This document shows, piece after piece, positions 7,687 through 15,896 of a DNA stretch of 64,000 nt (positions are counted from its first letter, which is position 1; each line of letters starts with the position of its first letter). The stretch spans positions 4,030,001 through 4,094,000 of the forward strand of contig NZ_CP118631.1 of NCBI RefSeq assembly GCF_028993635.1, written 5' to 3'. The notes beneath the pieces were generated by a model that saw only the letters and a program-made list of their open reading frames with translations, was not told the origin of the DNA and made no database searches. The DNA is from Mucilaginibacter sp. SJ. Lineage in GTDB: Bacteria > Bacteroidota > Bacteroidia > Sphingobacteriales > Sphingobacteriaceae. The translations under genes and the position numbers were made by a program.

Positions 7687-10494
7687 CTAATGCGCCTCCA
7701 GCCAGTTTAATCCTGTTCCAATCTCCACCATAATAGGTACCTCGGTTTTGATGGCTGTTTTCATGTTGTGCATAATGATCGGTTTTACGATCTCTACCTC
7801 ATGATTAGGCACGTCAAACACCAACTCGTCATGTACCTGCATGGTCATGCGGGCATCCAGCTTTTGGGCTTTGAACTCCCGGTGAATGTTGATCATGGCT
7901 ATTTTGATCATATCGGCAGCCGAACCCTGTATAGGGGCGTTAATAGCATTTCGTTCAGCAAAACCGCGAACGGTTGCATTGGCCGAATTGATATCGCGCA
8001 GGTAGCGGCGGCGGCCCATCAAGGTGCACACATATCCGTTTTCGCGGGCGAAGTTCATGGTATCGCTCATGTATTGTTTAATGCCGGCAAACTGGATAAA
8101 GTATTGTTCAATAATTTCGGCAGCTTCTTTACGTGGTATGCCCAGGCTTTGCGATAAGCCAAAGGCCGACTGCCCGTAAATAATGCCGAAATTAACCGCC
8201 TTGGCGTTGCGACGCTGATCGCTGGTTACCTCGTCAAGCCCGATGCCGTAAACGTTGGCCGCTGTTGCCGTGTGGATATCGTGGTTATTGATAAAGGCTT
8301 GCATCATGTTAGGATCTTTGCTGATCTCGGCAATGATGCGCAGTTCGATCTGCGAATAATCCGCAGATACGATGGTATGATTGCTATCCCTCGGGATAAA
8401 CGCCTTTCTCACTTCGCGGCCGCGCTCGGTGCGGATAGGGATATTTTGCAGGTTGGGGTTAACGCTGCTTAATCGGCCTGTTGCGGCAACAGCCTGGTTG
8501 TATGATGTATGTACTCTGCCTGTTTTAGGGTTCACCATCTGCGGCAGTGCGTCAACATAGGTCGACTTTAATTTTTGCAGCTGGCGGAAATCAAGGATAT
8601 CGCGTACAATATCGCTCTTGGCAGCTAATGAAAGCAATACGTCCTCTCCGGTTTGATACTGACCTGTTTTGGTTTTTTTGGCTTTTGGGTCAAGCATCAG
8701 TTTTTCAAACAAAACCTCGCCCAGTTGTTTTGGTGATGCGATGTTGAATTTTACGCCCGCTTTTTCATAAACCGTTTTCTCGTATTGGGCAATGTCGGTT
8801 TCCAGTTGCTTGCTAAAATCGCGCAGTGTATCGTGGTCTATTTTTACGCCTTCGTACTCCATATCTGCCAGTACATAAATAAGCGGGTGCTCTATCTCGT
8901 TCACCAGTTTTTCGCCTTCAACCTCTTTTAGTTTAGGCTCAAAAACATCTTTTAGCTGCAGGGTGATGTCGGCGTCTTCGGCTGCGTATTCTTTAATTTT
9001 TTCAAAATCCACATCGCGCATATTGCCCTGATTTTTGCCTTTGGGCCCGATAAGTTCTGTTATGGAAACCGGTTTGTAGCCAAGGTAATTTTCCGACAGG
9101 ATATCCATATTGTGGCGGGTATCCGGATCAAGGATGTAATGGGCCAGCATGGTATCAAACAGAGTTCCTTTCACTTCGATGTTGTACCATTTCAGCATCA
9201 GGATATCAAACTTAATGTTTTGCCCTATTTTGCCGATATTTTCATTTTCAAGCACTGCTTTAAATTCGGTAACAATGCTTTGTGCTCCCGCCTGGTCGGC
9301 AGGGACGGGTACATACCAGCCCTGTCCTGGTTTAACAGAAAACGACAGGCCTACCAGTTCGCAATGATTAGGATCGGTACCGGTGGTTTCAGTATCGAAG
9401 CAGATGGTTTGCTGCTGCGCTAATACTTTGATCAGTTCGGCGCGTTTTTCAAGGGTGTCGGCCAAATGATACTCATGCGGCGTATTGTTAATATTTTTGG
9501 CAGCGATGATCAGGTCCTCACGAATATCTTCCACATCAACCGTCATGGTGGTACGACCGGTTGCCGTTGGATTGCCAAAAAGATCGATCTGGGTTCCGGC
9601 CAGTTTCAGTTCAGTAATACTGAAATCATCACCAAATACACGCTTGCCTAAAGTACGGAACTCCAATTCGGCAAAAAGCGGCTCTAATAGTTCCTTACTT
9701 GGAGCGCATACTTCGAGGCCTTCTTCATCCAGCTCAACAGGTACATTTAGCAATATGGTAGCCAGTTTTTTCGACATCAGGCCCTGATCTTTAAACTGTT
9801 CAACGTTTTCGCGCTGCTTTCCTTTAAGCTCATGGCTATGCTCAAAGATGTTTTCCATCGAGCCATATTGTTTAATAAGGGCTTTGGCCGTTTTTTCGCC
9901 GATGCCCGGAATGCCCGGAATGCCGTCTACCGCATCGCCCCATAGCCCTAAAATATCTATCACCTGGTCAACACGCTCAATTTCCCATTTGGCCAGTATT
10001 TCTTTAACGCCCTGTATTTCCATCTCGTTACCCATGCGGGCCGGTTTGTAAATGAAAATATTATCTGATACCAGTTGGCCAAAATCCTTATCAGGCGTCA
10101 TACAATAAACAGTGTAGCCCTTTTGCTCAGCTTTTTTTGCAAGCGTACCGATAATATCGTCGGCCTCGTATCCGTCGGAGGTGATAACCGGTATGTTAAA
10201 ACCCAATATGATTTTTATAACATAAGGTAATGCCTTTGCCAAATCTTCGGGCATGGCTTCACGATGAGCTTTGTAGCCTTCAAAATCGGTATGTCGTTCA
10301 GTTGGTGCTTCGGTATCAAAAACCACGGCCATGTGGGTAGGGGCCTCCTTTTTCAAAACATCCAGCAGGGTGTTGGTAAACCCCATCATTGCCGAGGTGT
10401 TTAGCCCGGTTGAGGTAAACCGTGGTGTTTTACTTAAAGCAAAATGAGCCCGGTAGATAAGGGCCATGCCATCCAAAAGAAATAGTTTTTTCAT
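7687..10494 (-). CDS. polA: DNA polymerase I
   Basis: 935 residues with all three modules. The N-terminal 5'-nuclease (about 1-290) carries YEADDIIGTLA and GIPGIGEKTA. The 3'-5' exonuclease (about 345-530) has CFDTETTGTD with both metal ligands, so proofreading looks intact, unlike in several bacterial Pol I enzymes. The polymerase has SADYSQIELRI (motif A), KAVNFGIIYG (motif B) and MQVHDELVFD (motif C). It fills Okazaki gaps and repair patches. It is a single gene, preceded by a GATTTCAC repeat region. Confidence 0.97.
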   Translation of the reverse strand: MKKLFLLDGMALIYRAHFALSKTPRFTSTGLNTSAMMGFTNTLLDVLKKEAPTHMAVVFDTEAPTERHTDFEGYKAHREAMPEDLAKALPYVIKIILGFNIPVITSDGYEADDIIGTLAKKAEQKGYTVYCMTPDKDFGQLVSDNIFIYKPARMGNEMEIQGVKEILAKWEIERVDQVIDILGLWGDAVDGIPGIPGIGEKTAKALIKQYGSMENIFEHSHELKGKQRENVEQFKDQGLMSKKLATILLNVPVELDEEGLEVCAPSKELLEPLFAELEFRTLGKRVFGDDFSITELKLAGTQIDLFGNPTATGRTTMTVDVEDIREDLIIAAKNINNTPHEYHLADTLEKRAELIKVLAQQQTICFDTETTGTDPNHCELVGLSFSVKPGQGWYVPVPADQAGAQSIVTEFKAVLENENIGKIGQNIKFDILMLKWYNIEVKGTLFDTMLAHYILDPDTRHNMDILSENYLGYKPVSITELIGPKGKNQGNMRDVDFEKIKEYAAEDADITLQLKDVFEPKLKEVEGEKLVNEIEHPLIYVLADMEYEGVKIDHDTLRDFSKQLETDIAQYEKTVYEKAGVKFNIASPKQLGEVLFEKLMLDPKAKKTKTGQYQTGEDVLLSLAAKSDIVRDILDFRQLQKLKSTYVDALPQMVNPKTGRVHTSYNQAVAATGRLSSVNPNLQNIPIRTERGREVRKAFIPRDSNHTIVSADYSQIELRIIAEISKDPNMMQAFINNHDIHTATAANVYGIGLDEVTSDQRRNAKAVNFGIIYGQSAFGLSQSLGIPRKEAAEIIEQYFIQFAGIKQYMSDTMNFARENGYVCTLMGRRRYLRDINSANATVRGFAERNAINAPIQGSAADMIKIAMINIHREFKAQKLDARMTMQVHDELVFDVPNHEVEIVKPIIMHNMKTAIKTEVPIMVEIGTGLNWLEAH

Positions 10495-10500
10495 CTTTTT

Positions 10501-10600
10501 ATGATTTCACTAATTTTTATTTTCCGGGATTTCACCGATTGATTTGTGATTTCACAGATTTTAAAATGAGCGATAGTAAGTGATTTCATTATGATGCACT
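10501..10600. repeat. GATTTCAC word repeats upstream of polA
   Basis: GATTTCAC occurs at 10503, 10528 and 10548, with GATTTCAT at 10582, at irregular 20-34-base spacing. The same word is part of the 27-bp inverted repeat bounding the GxxExxY cassette at 45235-45681. It may be a decayed copy of that kind of element. It also occupies the region where the polA promoter should be. Confidence 0.5.
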
Positions 10601-10703
10601 GATAAATTAAATGATCAATGCGGTTTTCTTGTTTCAAAAATACAATTAATGTTGACGAATAATCATCCCTTCCAATTCAAAATCAAACCGGTTAAATCCC
10701 AAA

Positions 10704-11267
10704 CTACTTGAAACTACAAGCAGGGATATGATCATTCACCATGCCTGTGGCCTGCATAAAAGCGTAGCAAATGGTGCTGCCGAAAAATTTAAAACCGCGC
10801 TTTTTCATGTCTTTGGCTATCGCATCGGACTCGGGACTGGTTGCCGGTGTAACGTTAGAGTTGTTCATGATGGTTTTCCCTCCCGGCATAAAACTATACA
10901 GGTATTTATCAAATGAGCCAAACTCCTTTTGTATGTCTATAAACAATTTGGCATTGCTGATGGAGGTTTGTATTTTAAGACGATTTCGGATAATCCCTTC
11001 ATCTTGCAGCAGGTGTTCAACATCTTCATCGGTAAAGGATGCCACTTTTTGCACATCAAAATTGGCGAAGGCTTTACGGTAAGCTTCTCTACGCCGTAAA
11101 ATAGTGATCCAGCTAAGCCCGGCCTGTGCCGACTCAAGGATCATGAACTCGAAAAAAGTGTCATCGTCATGCACTTCTTTACCCCACTCCTGGTCGTGAT
11201 ATTTTATGTACAATTCGTCTGTTCCGGCCCAGGAGCAGCGGGTTAGGTCGTTGGTTTGATTGCTCAT
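10704..11267 (-). CDS. tag: DNA-3-methyladenine glycosylase I
   Basis: 187 residues, matching E. coli Tag. It removes 3-methyladenine from alkylated DNA. The zinc snap of the family is present: C11 and H24 near the N terminus (RCSWAG, YHDQEWG) and H180/C184 at the end (DHIPACSF). The helix-hairpin-helix region includes LESAQAGLSW. Its ATG overlaps the stop of the ExbD-like gene by one base (TAATG), so translation of the two is probably coupled, an odd pairing. Confidence 0.95.
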   Translation of the reverse strand: MSNQTNDLTRCSWAGTDELYIKYHDQEWGKEVHDDDTFFEFMILESAQAGLSWITILRRREAYRKAFANFDVQKVASFTDEDVEHLLQDEGIIRNRLKIQTSISNAKLFIDIQKEFGSFDKYLYSFMPGGKTIMNNSNVTPATSPESDAIAKDMKKRGFKFFGSTICYAFMQATGMVNDHIPACSFK

Positions 11268-11866
11268 TATATTTGTCTTAGATAGGAATAAATGATTGAA
11301 AATTTGGTGATTTTTTGCTGATCTAACATGTCTATTATGTTTTTGATCTCAGGATAAGGAGTTTCTCCATCGGCCATGATAAAAATGCGCGATCTTCTAT
11401 TATGTTTTTCAAATGTAGCTTTGCGTGATTCTTTTATCCATTCGGCTAATTCATCGAGCCTTAATCCCGGTTGATTGTAATAGCCTGTAGCGTTGTAATA
11501 ACCCGAAATATATTTTTTGATTTGAGCCAATGGCGTCCCGATCACATCCGTTTCGCCAAATTTAGTTATCTCCGCAGGCGTGAAACCGGTATCGTATCTA
11601 TCTCCCATTTGTTTTAGTGTTTCCTCTTGTATGTCCGCTGCATCAAACTTTAGCATTAGCTTTTGTTGTCCTACGAGTATAGTAGTTGTGTAAGTTTCCG
11701 GATCTGCAGTATTAAAACAATGGCCAATTGGCAAATTGATTAAAATAGGATAACGTATTGCGGGGCGCCCACTCAGCATAAGAAATAATAACACAACCAG
11801 CAGCAAGTTGAACATCGGAAACATGTCTACGTCAAAATGCTTTCTGCGGAATTTAGGTCTGTACAT
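11267..11866 (-). CDS. ExbD/TolR-like membrane protein with Asn at the transmembrane Asp site
   Basis: 199 residues. It has a short cytoplasmic start, one membrane helix (about residues 16-34, FPMFNLLLVVLLFLMLSG) and a periplasmic domain ending in the ExbD-like IFIMADGETPYPEIKNIIDML. ExbD and TolR carry an essential Asp in the N-terminal helix (TPxxDxxLVLL), which takes part in proton flow. Aligned by eye, that residue is N20 here (FPMFNLLL). No ExbB/TolQ partner is adjacent. It may be a non-energised or repurposed paralogue. It is coupled to tag by a one-base stop/start overlap. Confidence 0.65.
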   Translation of the reverse strand: MYRPKFRRKHFDVDMFPMFNLLLVVLLFLMLSGRPAIRYPILINLPIGHCFNTADPETYTTTILVGQQKLMLKFDAADIQEETLKQMGDRYDTGFTPAEITKFGETDVIGTPLAQIKKYISGYYNATGYYNQPGLRLDELAEWIKESRKATFEKHNRRSRIFIMADGETPYPEIKNIIDMLDQQKITKFSIIYSYLRQI

Positions 11867-11973
11867 GGCGTGAAAAGGTTAAGTAAAGGATTAAACAACG
11901 GTATTACGAGGAGCGAATCCTATAATGCTAAACAGGAATTTGCTTCACTCCTTATAACGCCGCTGTTACGTAC

Positions 11974-12321
11974 TTATTTCACTTCATTTAACTCATCCCA
12001 ATACTCAACAGCCCTGCGGTAATGCGGGATAACTATCGAACCACCTACCAGGTTGGCTATCATAAAAATCTCGTTCATTTCATCATGGTTGACGCCGGCT
12101 TCGTGGCATTTGCCGAGGTGGTATTTAATACAATCGTCGCAGCGTAAAACCATGCTGGCAACCAGGCCGAGCATTTCTTTGGTTTTAACATCCAGTGCAC
12201 CTTCGGCATAGCTGGTGGTATCGAGCGCAAAAAAGCGTTTAATGTTGGTATTGGCGGTTTCCATGATCCTGTCGTTCATTTTAGAGCGATAGTCGTCAAA
12301 TTCTTCTACAAGTTTTCCCAC
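11974..12321 (-). CDS. Carboxymuconolactone decarboxylase / AhpD-like protein
   Basis: 115 residues. The redox motif C61-x2-C64-x3-H68 (LRCDDCIKYHLGKC) is that of AhpD-like alkylhydroperoxidases, which use the cysteine pair to reduce peroxidatic partners; pure decarboxylases lack this pair. It is cytosolic and typically oligomeric. It stands alone between the ExbD-like gene and a divergent VOC gene. The partner and physiological substrate are unknown. Confidence 0.85.
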   Translation of the reverse strand: MGKLVEEFDDYRSKMNDRIMETANTNIKRFFALDTTSYAEGALDVKTKEMLGLVASMVLRCDDCIKYHLGKCHEAGVNHDEMNEIFMIANLVGGSIVIPHYRRAVEYWDELNEVK

Positions 12322-12434
12322 TGTATGTTTGTGTTTGTTAATAAAAATTTAAGCTAATTAAGCTAAAATATTTAGCATTTAAAAGATTGGATTGCTATTT
12401 TTATGGCGTTAACCAAATTCTTTACACACTAATT

Positions 12435-12812
12435 ATGGAAAGTTTATCACCTAACATTTTTGTAAACGATATTAATGCAACCATCAGCTTTTATGAACTG
12501 CTTGGTTTTAAAGTAGCCATGAGTGTACCCGAAACCGGACCCGATCTTGTTTGGGCCATGATGACTAACGGAAGCGTTACCATGATGTTCCAAACCTTTA
12601 GCAGCCTGGCCGATGATCTGCCTGAGATAAGCCGTACCGACGGCGGCTCATTACTGTTGTACATCAACCTGAAAAATATCCGTGCTTTTTTTGAAGAGAT
12701 AAAGGATAAAGTAACCGTACTAAAAGGCCTCGAAACTACCTTTTACGGCGCTACCGAATTCTCCATAATGGATAATAACGGTTATGTGCTTACTTTTGCC
12801 GAGCATGAATAA
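12435..12812 (+). CDS. VOC-superfamily (glyoxalase/bleomycin-resistance) protein
   Basis: 125 residues from ATG at 12435 (MESLSPNIFVNDINATISFY), where the first VOC beta-alpha-beta unit begins. The longer frame from 12387 adds 16 residues that do not fit the fold and cover a possible TATTTTTA promoter element. VOC proteins bind a metal between paired modules and act on small molecules; here the metal ligands are not obvious and no substrate can be named. Another VOC gene follows at 12881. Confidence 0.78.
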   Translation: MESLSPNIFVNDINATISFYELLGFKVAMSVPETGPDLVWAMMTNGSVTMMFQTFSSLADDLPEISRTDGGSLLLYINLKNIRAFFEEIKDKVTVLKGLETTFYGATEFSIMDNNGYVLTFAEHE

Positions 12813-12880
12813 CCGAGGTTATCATAGAAATTAATAATTTAATTAAAATCGCCTTCTTTAGGGGGGATTTAGAGGGGCTT

Positions 12881-13240
12881 ATGATCAACTTTAAACGTGC
12901 CGACCATATCCAGGTTTGCGTTCCGTTAGAACGGCTGGAAGAAGCAAGAATTTTTTATACTGACGTTGTGGGGTTACAGCAGATAGAACGGCCGGCCTTT
13001 AATTCAAAAGGCTATTGGTTTCAGATATCAGATATCCAGCTTCATTTAAGTACTGAAGATGCTTTGCCGCGCACATCGCGGCATACGGCCTTTGAGGTTA
13101 CCGATATTGCAGAAGCCCGCCGGCACCTGGAAAGCCATGGCGTTGAGTTTTGGGAAGAACCTGTTCTTCCGGATCGCACGCGGTTTTCATTTATTGATCC
13201 ATTTGGGAACAGGATGGAGCTGCTGCAGTTTACGGAATAG
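12881..13240 (+). CDS. VOC-superfamily glyoxalase-like protein
   Basis: 119 residues. It starts MINFKRADHIQVCVPLERLE with the first VOC strand, carrying the usual N-terminal metal-ligand His (DHIQVCV), and ends FIDPFGNRMELLQF, with Glu at the second metal-ligand position. It is related in fold but not closely in sequence to the neighbour at 12435, 68 bases upstream. The metal site looks more complete than in that neighbour, so an enzymatic role is plausible, but the substrate is unknown. Confidence 0.82.
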   Translation: MINFKRADHIQVCVPLERLEEARIFYTDVVGLQQIERPAFNSKGYWFQISDIQLHLSTEDALPRTSRHTAFEVTDIAEARRHLESHGVEFWEEPVLPDRTRFSFIDPFGNRMELLQFTE

Positions 13241-13456
13241 CTTTATTGTACTGCCGACGCCCGGTTCTTCTCCGCAGCTGTTAACACCAAACACAGACAG
13301 TAACGCCGGGGGTTAACAGGGTTAACAGAAATTTGAATGTGTTCGATTTGTTAGCTGATAGTCAGGCACTTAATAAAAACAGGGGTTAGCACGAAGATTT
13401 CTTTGCCGATGCCGGGCAAGGGCTGGGCGGCGGCGCATTTTGATTAAAGTGAGATA

Positions 13457-13789
13457 TCACAGCGCCAGCTCTATCATAGGGTCCCAAAAAACTGTTTTAA
13501 AATTCTGCACCTGATCGTCAACTACTTTTACACCTTCGCTTTCCAGCATCCCGGCCATGCGGTTGCCGCCGAAATGGGCTTTGGCAGTTAACAAACCCTG
13601 GCGGTTTACTACCCTGTGTGCAGGTACCGGAGGCTTTACATTCCCGGCCGCCTGCATGGCCCAGCCTACCATCCGCGATGAGCCTTTGGTACCAAGATAG
13701 GCTGCAATAGCTCCATATGAGGTCACCCGGCCCGGCGGAATGAGCCGGGCTACCTGGTAAACTTTTTCAAAAAAATTAATATCTTCCAT
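13457..13789 (-). CDS. Alkyltransferase-like protein (ATL), catalytic Cys replaced by Ala
   Basis: 110 residues, matching only the DNA-binding C-terminal domain of O6-alkylguanine alkyltransferases. The Arg-finger segment SRMVGWAM (R39) and helix-turn-helix are intact, but the PCHR active site reads P56-A57-H58-R59, so it cannot accept an alkyl group. ATL proteins instead bind O6-alkylguanine, flip it out and recruit nucleotide excision repair. Its ATG overlaps the trmB stop by one base (TAATG). Confidence 0.88.
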   Translation of the reverse strand: MEDINFFEKVYQVARLIPPGRVTSYGAIAAYLGTKGSSRMVGWAMQAAGNVKPPVPAHRVVNRQGLLTAKAHFGGNRMAGMLESEGVKVVDDQVQNFKTVFWDPMIELAL

Positions 13790-14448
13790 TAAGCGTTTTC
13801 GGTAAATGAAAACTTAAGGTAGTTAATGTTCTTGTTATCCTTTAAATATTTTTTCTCGTAGTAGGTTTTGATAGATAGCACCTCATCGGCATATGCTGAA
13901 TTGTAGAGGTCTTCAGTTTTAACGTGCAGATTCAGCTTCAGCTCGTCAATTTTTTCGGCAGTGTAGGCGTGCAGTCCGTCGTTATCAGTTTTAAGGTTAA
14001 CACAGCCGCCCGGTTTTAAGACGATGATATATTTATCTAAGAACCGTGGTGAAGTTAATCGCTTTTTCTCGCGGCTTAATTGCGGCTGCGGGTCGGGAAA
14101 AGTGATCCAGATCTCGTCTATTTCGCCGGGAGCAAAATAATCAAGCAGATTTTCGATCTGGATGCGTAAAAAAGCAACATTAGGCACACCGTCTTCAAGA
14201 GCAGTTTTGGCGCCGCGCCAAATGCGGTTGCCTTTGTAGTCGATACCAATGAAGTTTTTATTGGGGAACATCCGCGCGAGGTTCACGGTATATTCGCCTT
14301 TGCCACAGGCCAGTTCAAGCACAACCGGGTTCTCATTCTTAAAAAATTCAGCGGCCCACCGGCCTTTAAAGGGCTTGCCCGCATCTAATTGCAATACATT
14401 ATTAAAGGTTTCAACCTCGGCAAAACGCCTTAACTTATCTTTTCCCAC
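13789..14448 (-). CDS. trmB: tRNA (guanine-N7-)-methyltransferase
   Basis: 219 residues. It makes 7-methylguanosine at position 46 of tRNAs. The SAM-binding Rossmann motif is VVLELACGKGEYTVNLAR, followed by NFIGIDYKGNRIWRGAK and the catalytic-region IWITFPDPQPQ, both family hallmarks. It is a single-chain bacterial type and cytosolic. The downstream ATL gene overlaps it by one base, so a tRNA modifier and a DNA-damage sensor share an mRNA. Confidence 0.94.
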   Translation of the reverse strand: MGKDKLRRFAEVETFNNVLQLDAGKPFKGRWAAEFFKNENPVVLELACGKGEYTVNLARMFPNKNFIGIDYKGNRIWRGAKTALEDGVPNVAFLRIQIENLLDYFAPGEIDEIWITFPDPQPQLSREKKRLTSPRFLDKYIIVLKPGGCVNLKTDNDGLHAYTAEKIDELKLNLHVKTEDLYNSAYADEVLSIKTYYEKKYLKDNKNINYLKFSFTENA

Positions 14449-14488
14449 TTTACGTTTTTAAAATAAAGCGCAAAAATATTGAAATTAT

Positions 14489-14585
14489 TTTAACACGAAT
14501 GATTTGCGTGCCATAGAACAATTAAATCGAATTACACGAATTGGTTTAATGGATCTGTATAGCAAGTTTGAGAAATTCGAATATT
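14489..14585. repeat. Inverted ACACGAAT word repeat
   Basis: TTTTAACACGAATG (left) and CATTCGTGTAAAA (right) form inverted arms about 75 bases apart, with ATTACACGAATTGG between them. It fills the gap between trmB and the hypothetical gene at 14605. Confidence 0.55.
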
Positions 14586-14604
14586 AGCATTCGTGTAAAA
14601 ATTA

Positions 14605-15051
14605 TTATACGACAGCCCCGCCCACAGGCTTAACATATGGCTCAGGTTTATATGCAGCGTCATCTTTCTTTTTGGTGAACTTGGCGAAAAGCGCTTTTGC
14701 TTTGTCCCAAATACTGCTCACGGTATCCTCATTAACATAGTTTGAAGCCTTTTGTGATACCAGGCCAACCAGTGTTTTTACCAGAAAGTTGGAGTGTTTA
14801 AAAAGCGTTTTATTCAATGTAAGCGGAATCACGAACCTGGAGATGAGGTTGAGGATATCGGGATGGAAAAAACTGGTATTTTTTACACCATCGGTATCAT
14901 TTGAACGCGGGAACAGCGTAAGCACAGTTGAAAATAAAGCAGACGGGCTGTTAACGCGTGCCTTCAAAGCCACCGATTGCTGTTTTTCAAGCGTTTTTAA
15001 CCTGAATATTTCGGCTTGCAGATCGCTGATGTTGGTGATATGAAGATCCAT
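14605..15051 (-). CDS. Uncharacterised protein in a YtxH/DUF1469 stress-type cluster
   Basis: 148 residues, not recognised. The N terminus (ISDLQAEIFRLKTLEKQQSV) looks like a short coiled coil, the middle has two amphipathic or weakly hydrophobic helices (LNLISRFVIPLTLNKTLF, FLVKTLVGLVSQ), and the tail is Lys/Pro-rich. It may associate with membranes. It lies 3 bases after the DUF1469 protein gene and is surely part of the same transcript. Confidence 0.7.
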   Translation of the reverse strand: MDLHITNISDLQAEIFRLKTLEKQQSVALKARVNSPSALFSTVLTLFPRSNDTDGVKNTSFFHPDILNLISRFVIPLTLNKTLFKHSNFLVKTLVGLVSQKASNYVNEDTVSSIWDKAKALFAKFTKKKDDAAYKPEPYVKPVGGAVV

Positions 15052-15054
15052 GGT

Positions 15055-15405
15055 TTATCTTTTAAATATTTTTTGAATAAAGATGTTGATAAGCGGCCTT
15101 TCAAGGTGTCGTTTAAATATCTTGATAAACATGGCTATCAAAAAGTAAAGCACGGCAATGCATCCAAAACCCATCCAGTAGGAGTGTAAGATATCGGCAA
15201 GAAAAAAGCCTAAGGTAACACTTGCAAAAAGAAAAGCCAGTACCATGCTTATTACAGTCACCAAATCGGCAATGATGCTTGCTAATATGGAGGTACCACC
15301 TTCAATAGCTTCGTATTTTAAAAGTTTAAACCGGGTTTCGGCATACTCCTTTAACTGATCAACTATTGGGGGTACTGGTGGTTGAGTCTCTTTTTTATCT
15401 TCCAT
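15055..15405 (-). CDS. DUF1469 / holin-X-like membrane protein
   Basis: 116 residues from ATG at 15405 (MEDKKETQPPVPPIVDQLKE). A cytoplasmic helix is followed by two membrane helices (about residues 45-75 and 80-105) and a basic tail, the layout of proteins labelled phage-holin family or DUF1469. Despite that label, neighbours show no phage. In many bacteria this family sits next to YtxH or DUF883 proteins in envelope-stress clusters, as here. The ORF could open at 15444, but the first 13 residues look like untranslated leader. Confidence 0.75.
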   Translation of the reverse strand: MEDKKETQPPVPPIVDQLKEYAETRFKLLKYEAIEGGTSILASIIADLVTVISMVLAFLFASVTLGFFLADILHSYWMGFGCIAVLYFLIAMFIKIFKRHLERPLINIFIQKIFKR

Positions 15406-15466
15406 GGGTAAGGTTATATATCCCGGATGTTTTTTTATCCGCATCCGGGATTGGTGTTATACATGC

Positions 15467-15733
15467 TTATGCGTGCTCGAGGTCGTCCTGGTATTCTTCT
15501 TCGGCGCCTTTAATTTTCGACTTGATGTTTTCAACAACTTTGTCTTTTAAGCCAACCAGGTTGTCAATTTCGGCAGCCGCAGTATCTTTTATCGACTCTC
15601 CCAGGTTTTTTAATGATTCGGTAAGCTTGTCGCGGGTTTCATTGCCTTTATCAGGTGCAAACAAAATACCTAACGCTGCCCCTGCTGCTAAACCGGCAAG
15701 CAATGCAACAACTACTTTTGAGTTATCATTCAT
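15467..15733 (-). CDS. YtxH domain-containing protein
   Basis: 88 residues. One N-terminal membrane helix contains small residues (VVALLAGLAAGAALGILFAP) followed at once by the DKGNETRDKL motif typical of YtxH, then an amphipathic helical tail rich in charged residues. The family is often induced by general stress; biochemical function is unknown. It is first gene of a three-gene unit (15733 to 14605). Confidence 0.85.
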   Translation of the reverse strand: MNDNSKVVVALLAGLAAGAALGILFAPDKGNETRDKLTESLKNLGESIKDTAAAEIDNLVGLKDKVVENIKSKIKGAEEEYQDDLEHA

Positions 15734-15896
15734 TGTAATATAATTAAAAGTTGAACATTTGATTAGTTACGTGTAAATATCCTGCCAAATATGTGCATTT
15801 GGCACAATTATTTTTATTTAAGTATAAATTAACTTTTATCAGCCAAATAAATTTTACCCTGTGTTCACAAAACTATTCAGGCTTGTACGGTATATT

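Noticed and set aside
9112..9787. Open frames of about 100 codons on the plus strand inside polA
   Set aside because: They are shadows of the polymerase coding sequence, which has full motif support.
10501..10600. Repeated GATTTCAC words considered as a CRISPR remnant
   Set aside because: Repeats are only 8 bases, spacing is irregular (20-34 bases) and no cas gene is near.
11900..11965. Imperfect inverted repeat after the AhpD-like gene considered as a terminator
   Set aside because: Pairing is patchy and no T run follows; kept out of the feature list.
15055..15405. Holin-like label taken as a sign of prophage
   Set aside because: Neighbours are YtxH and other stress-type genes; no capsid, tail, integrase or lysis genes occur.
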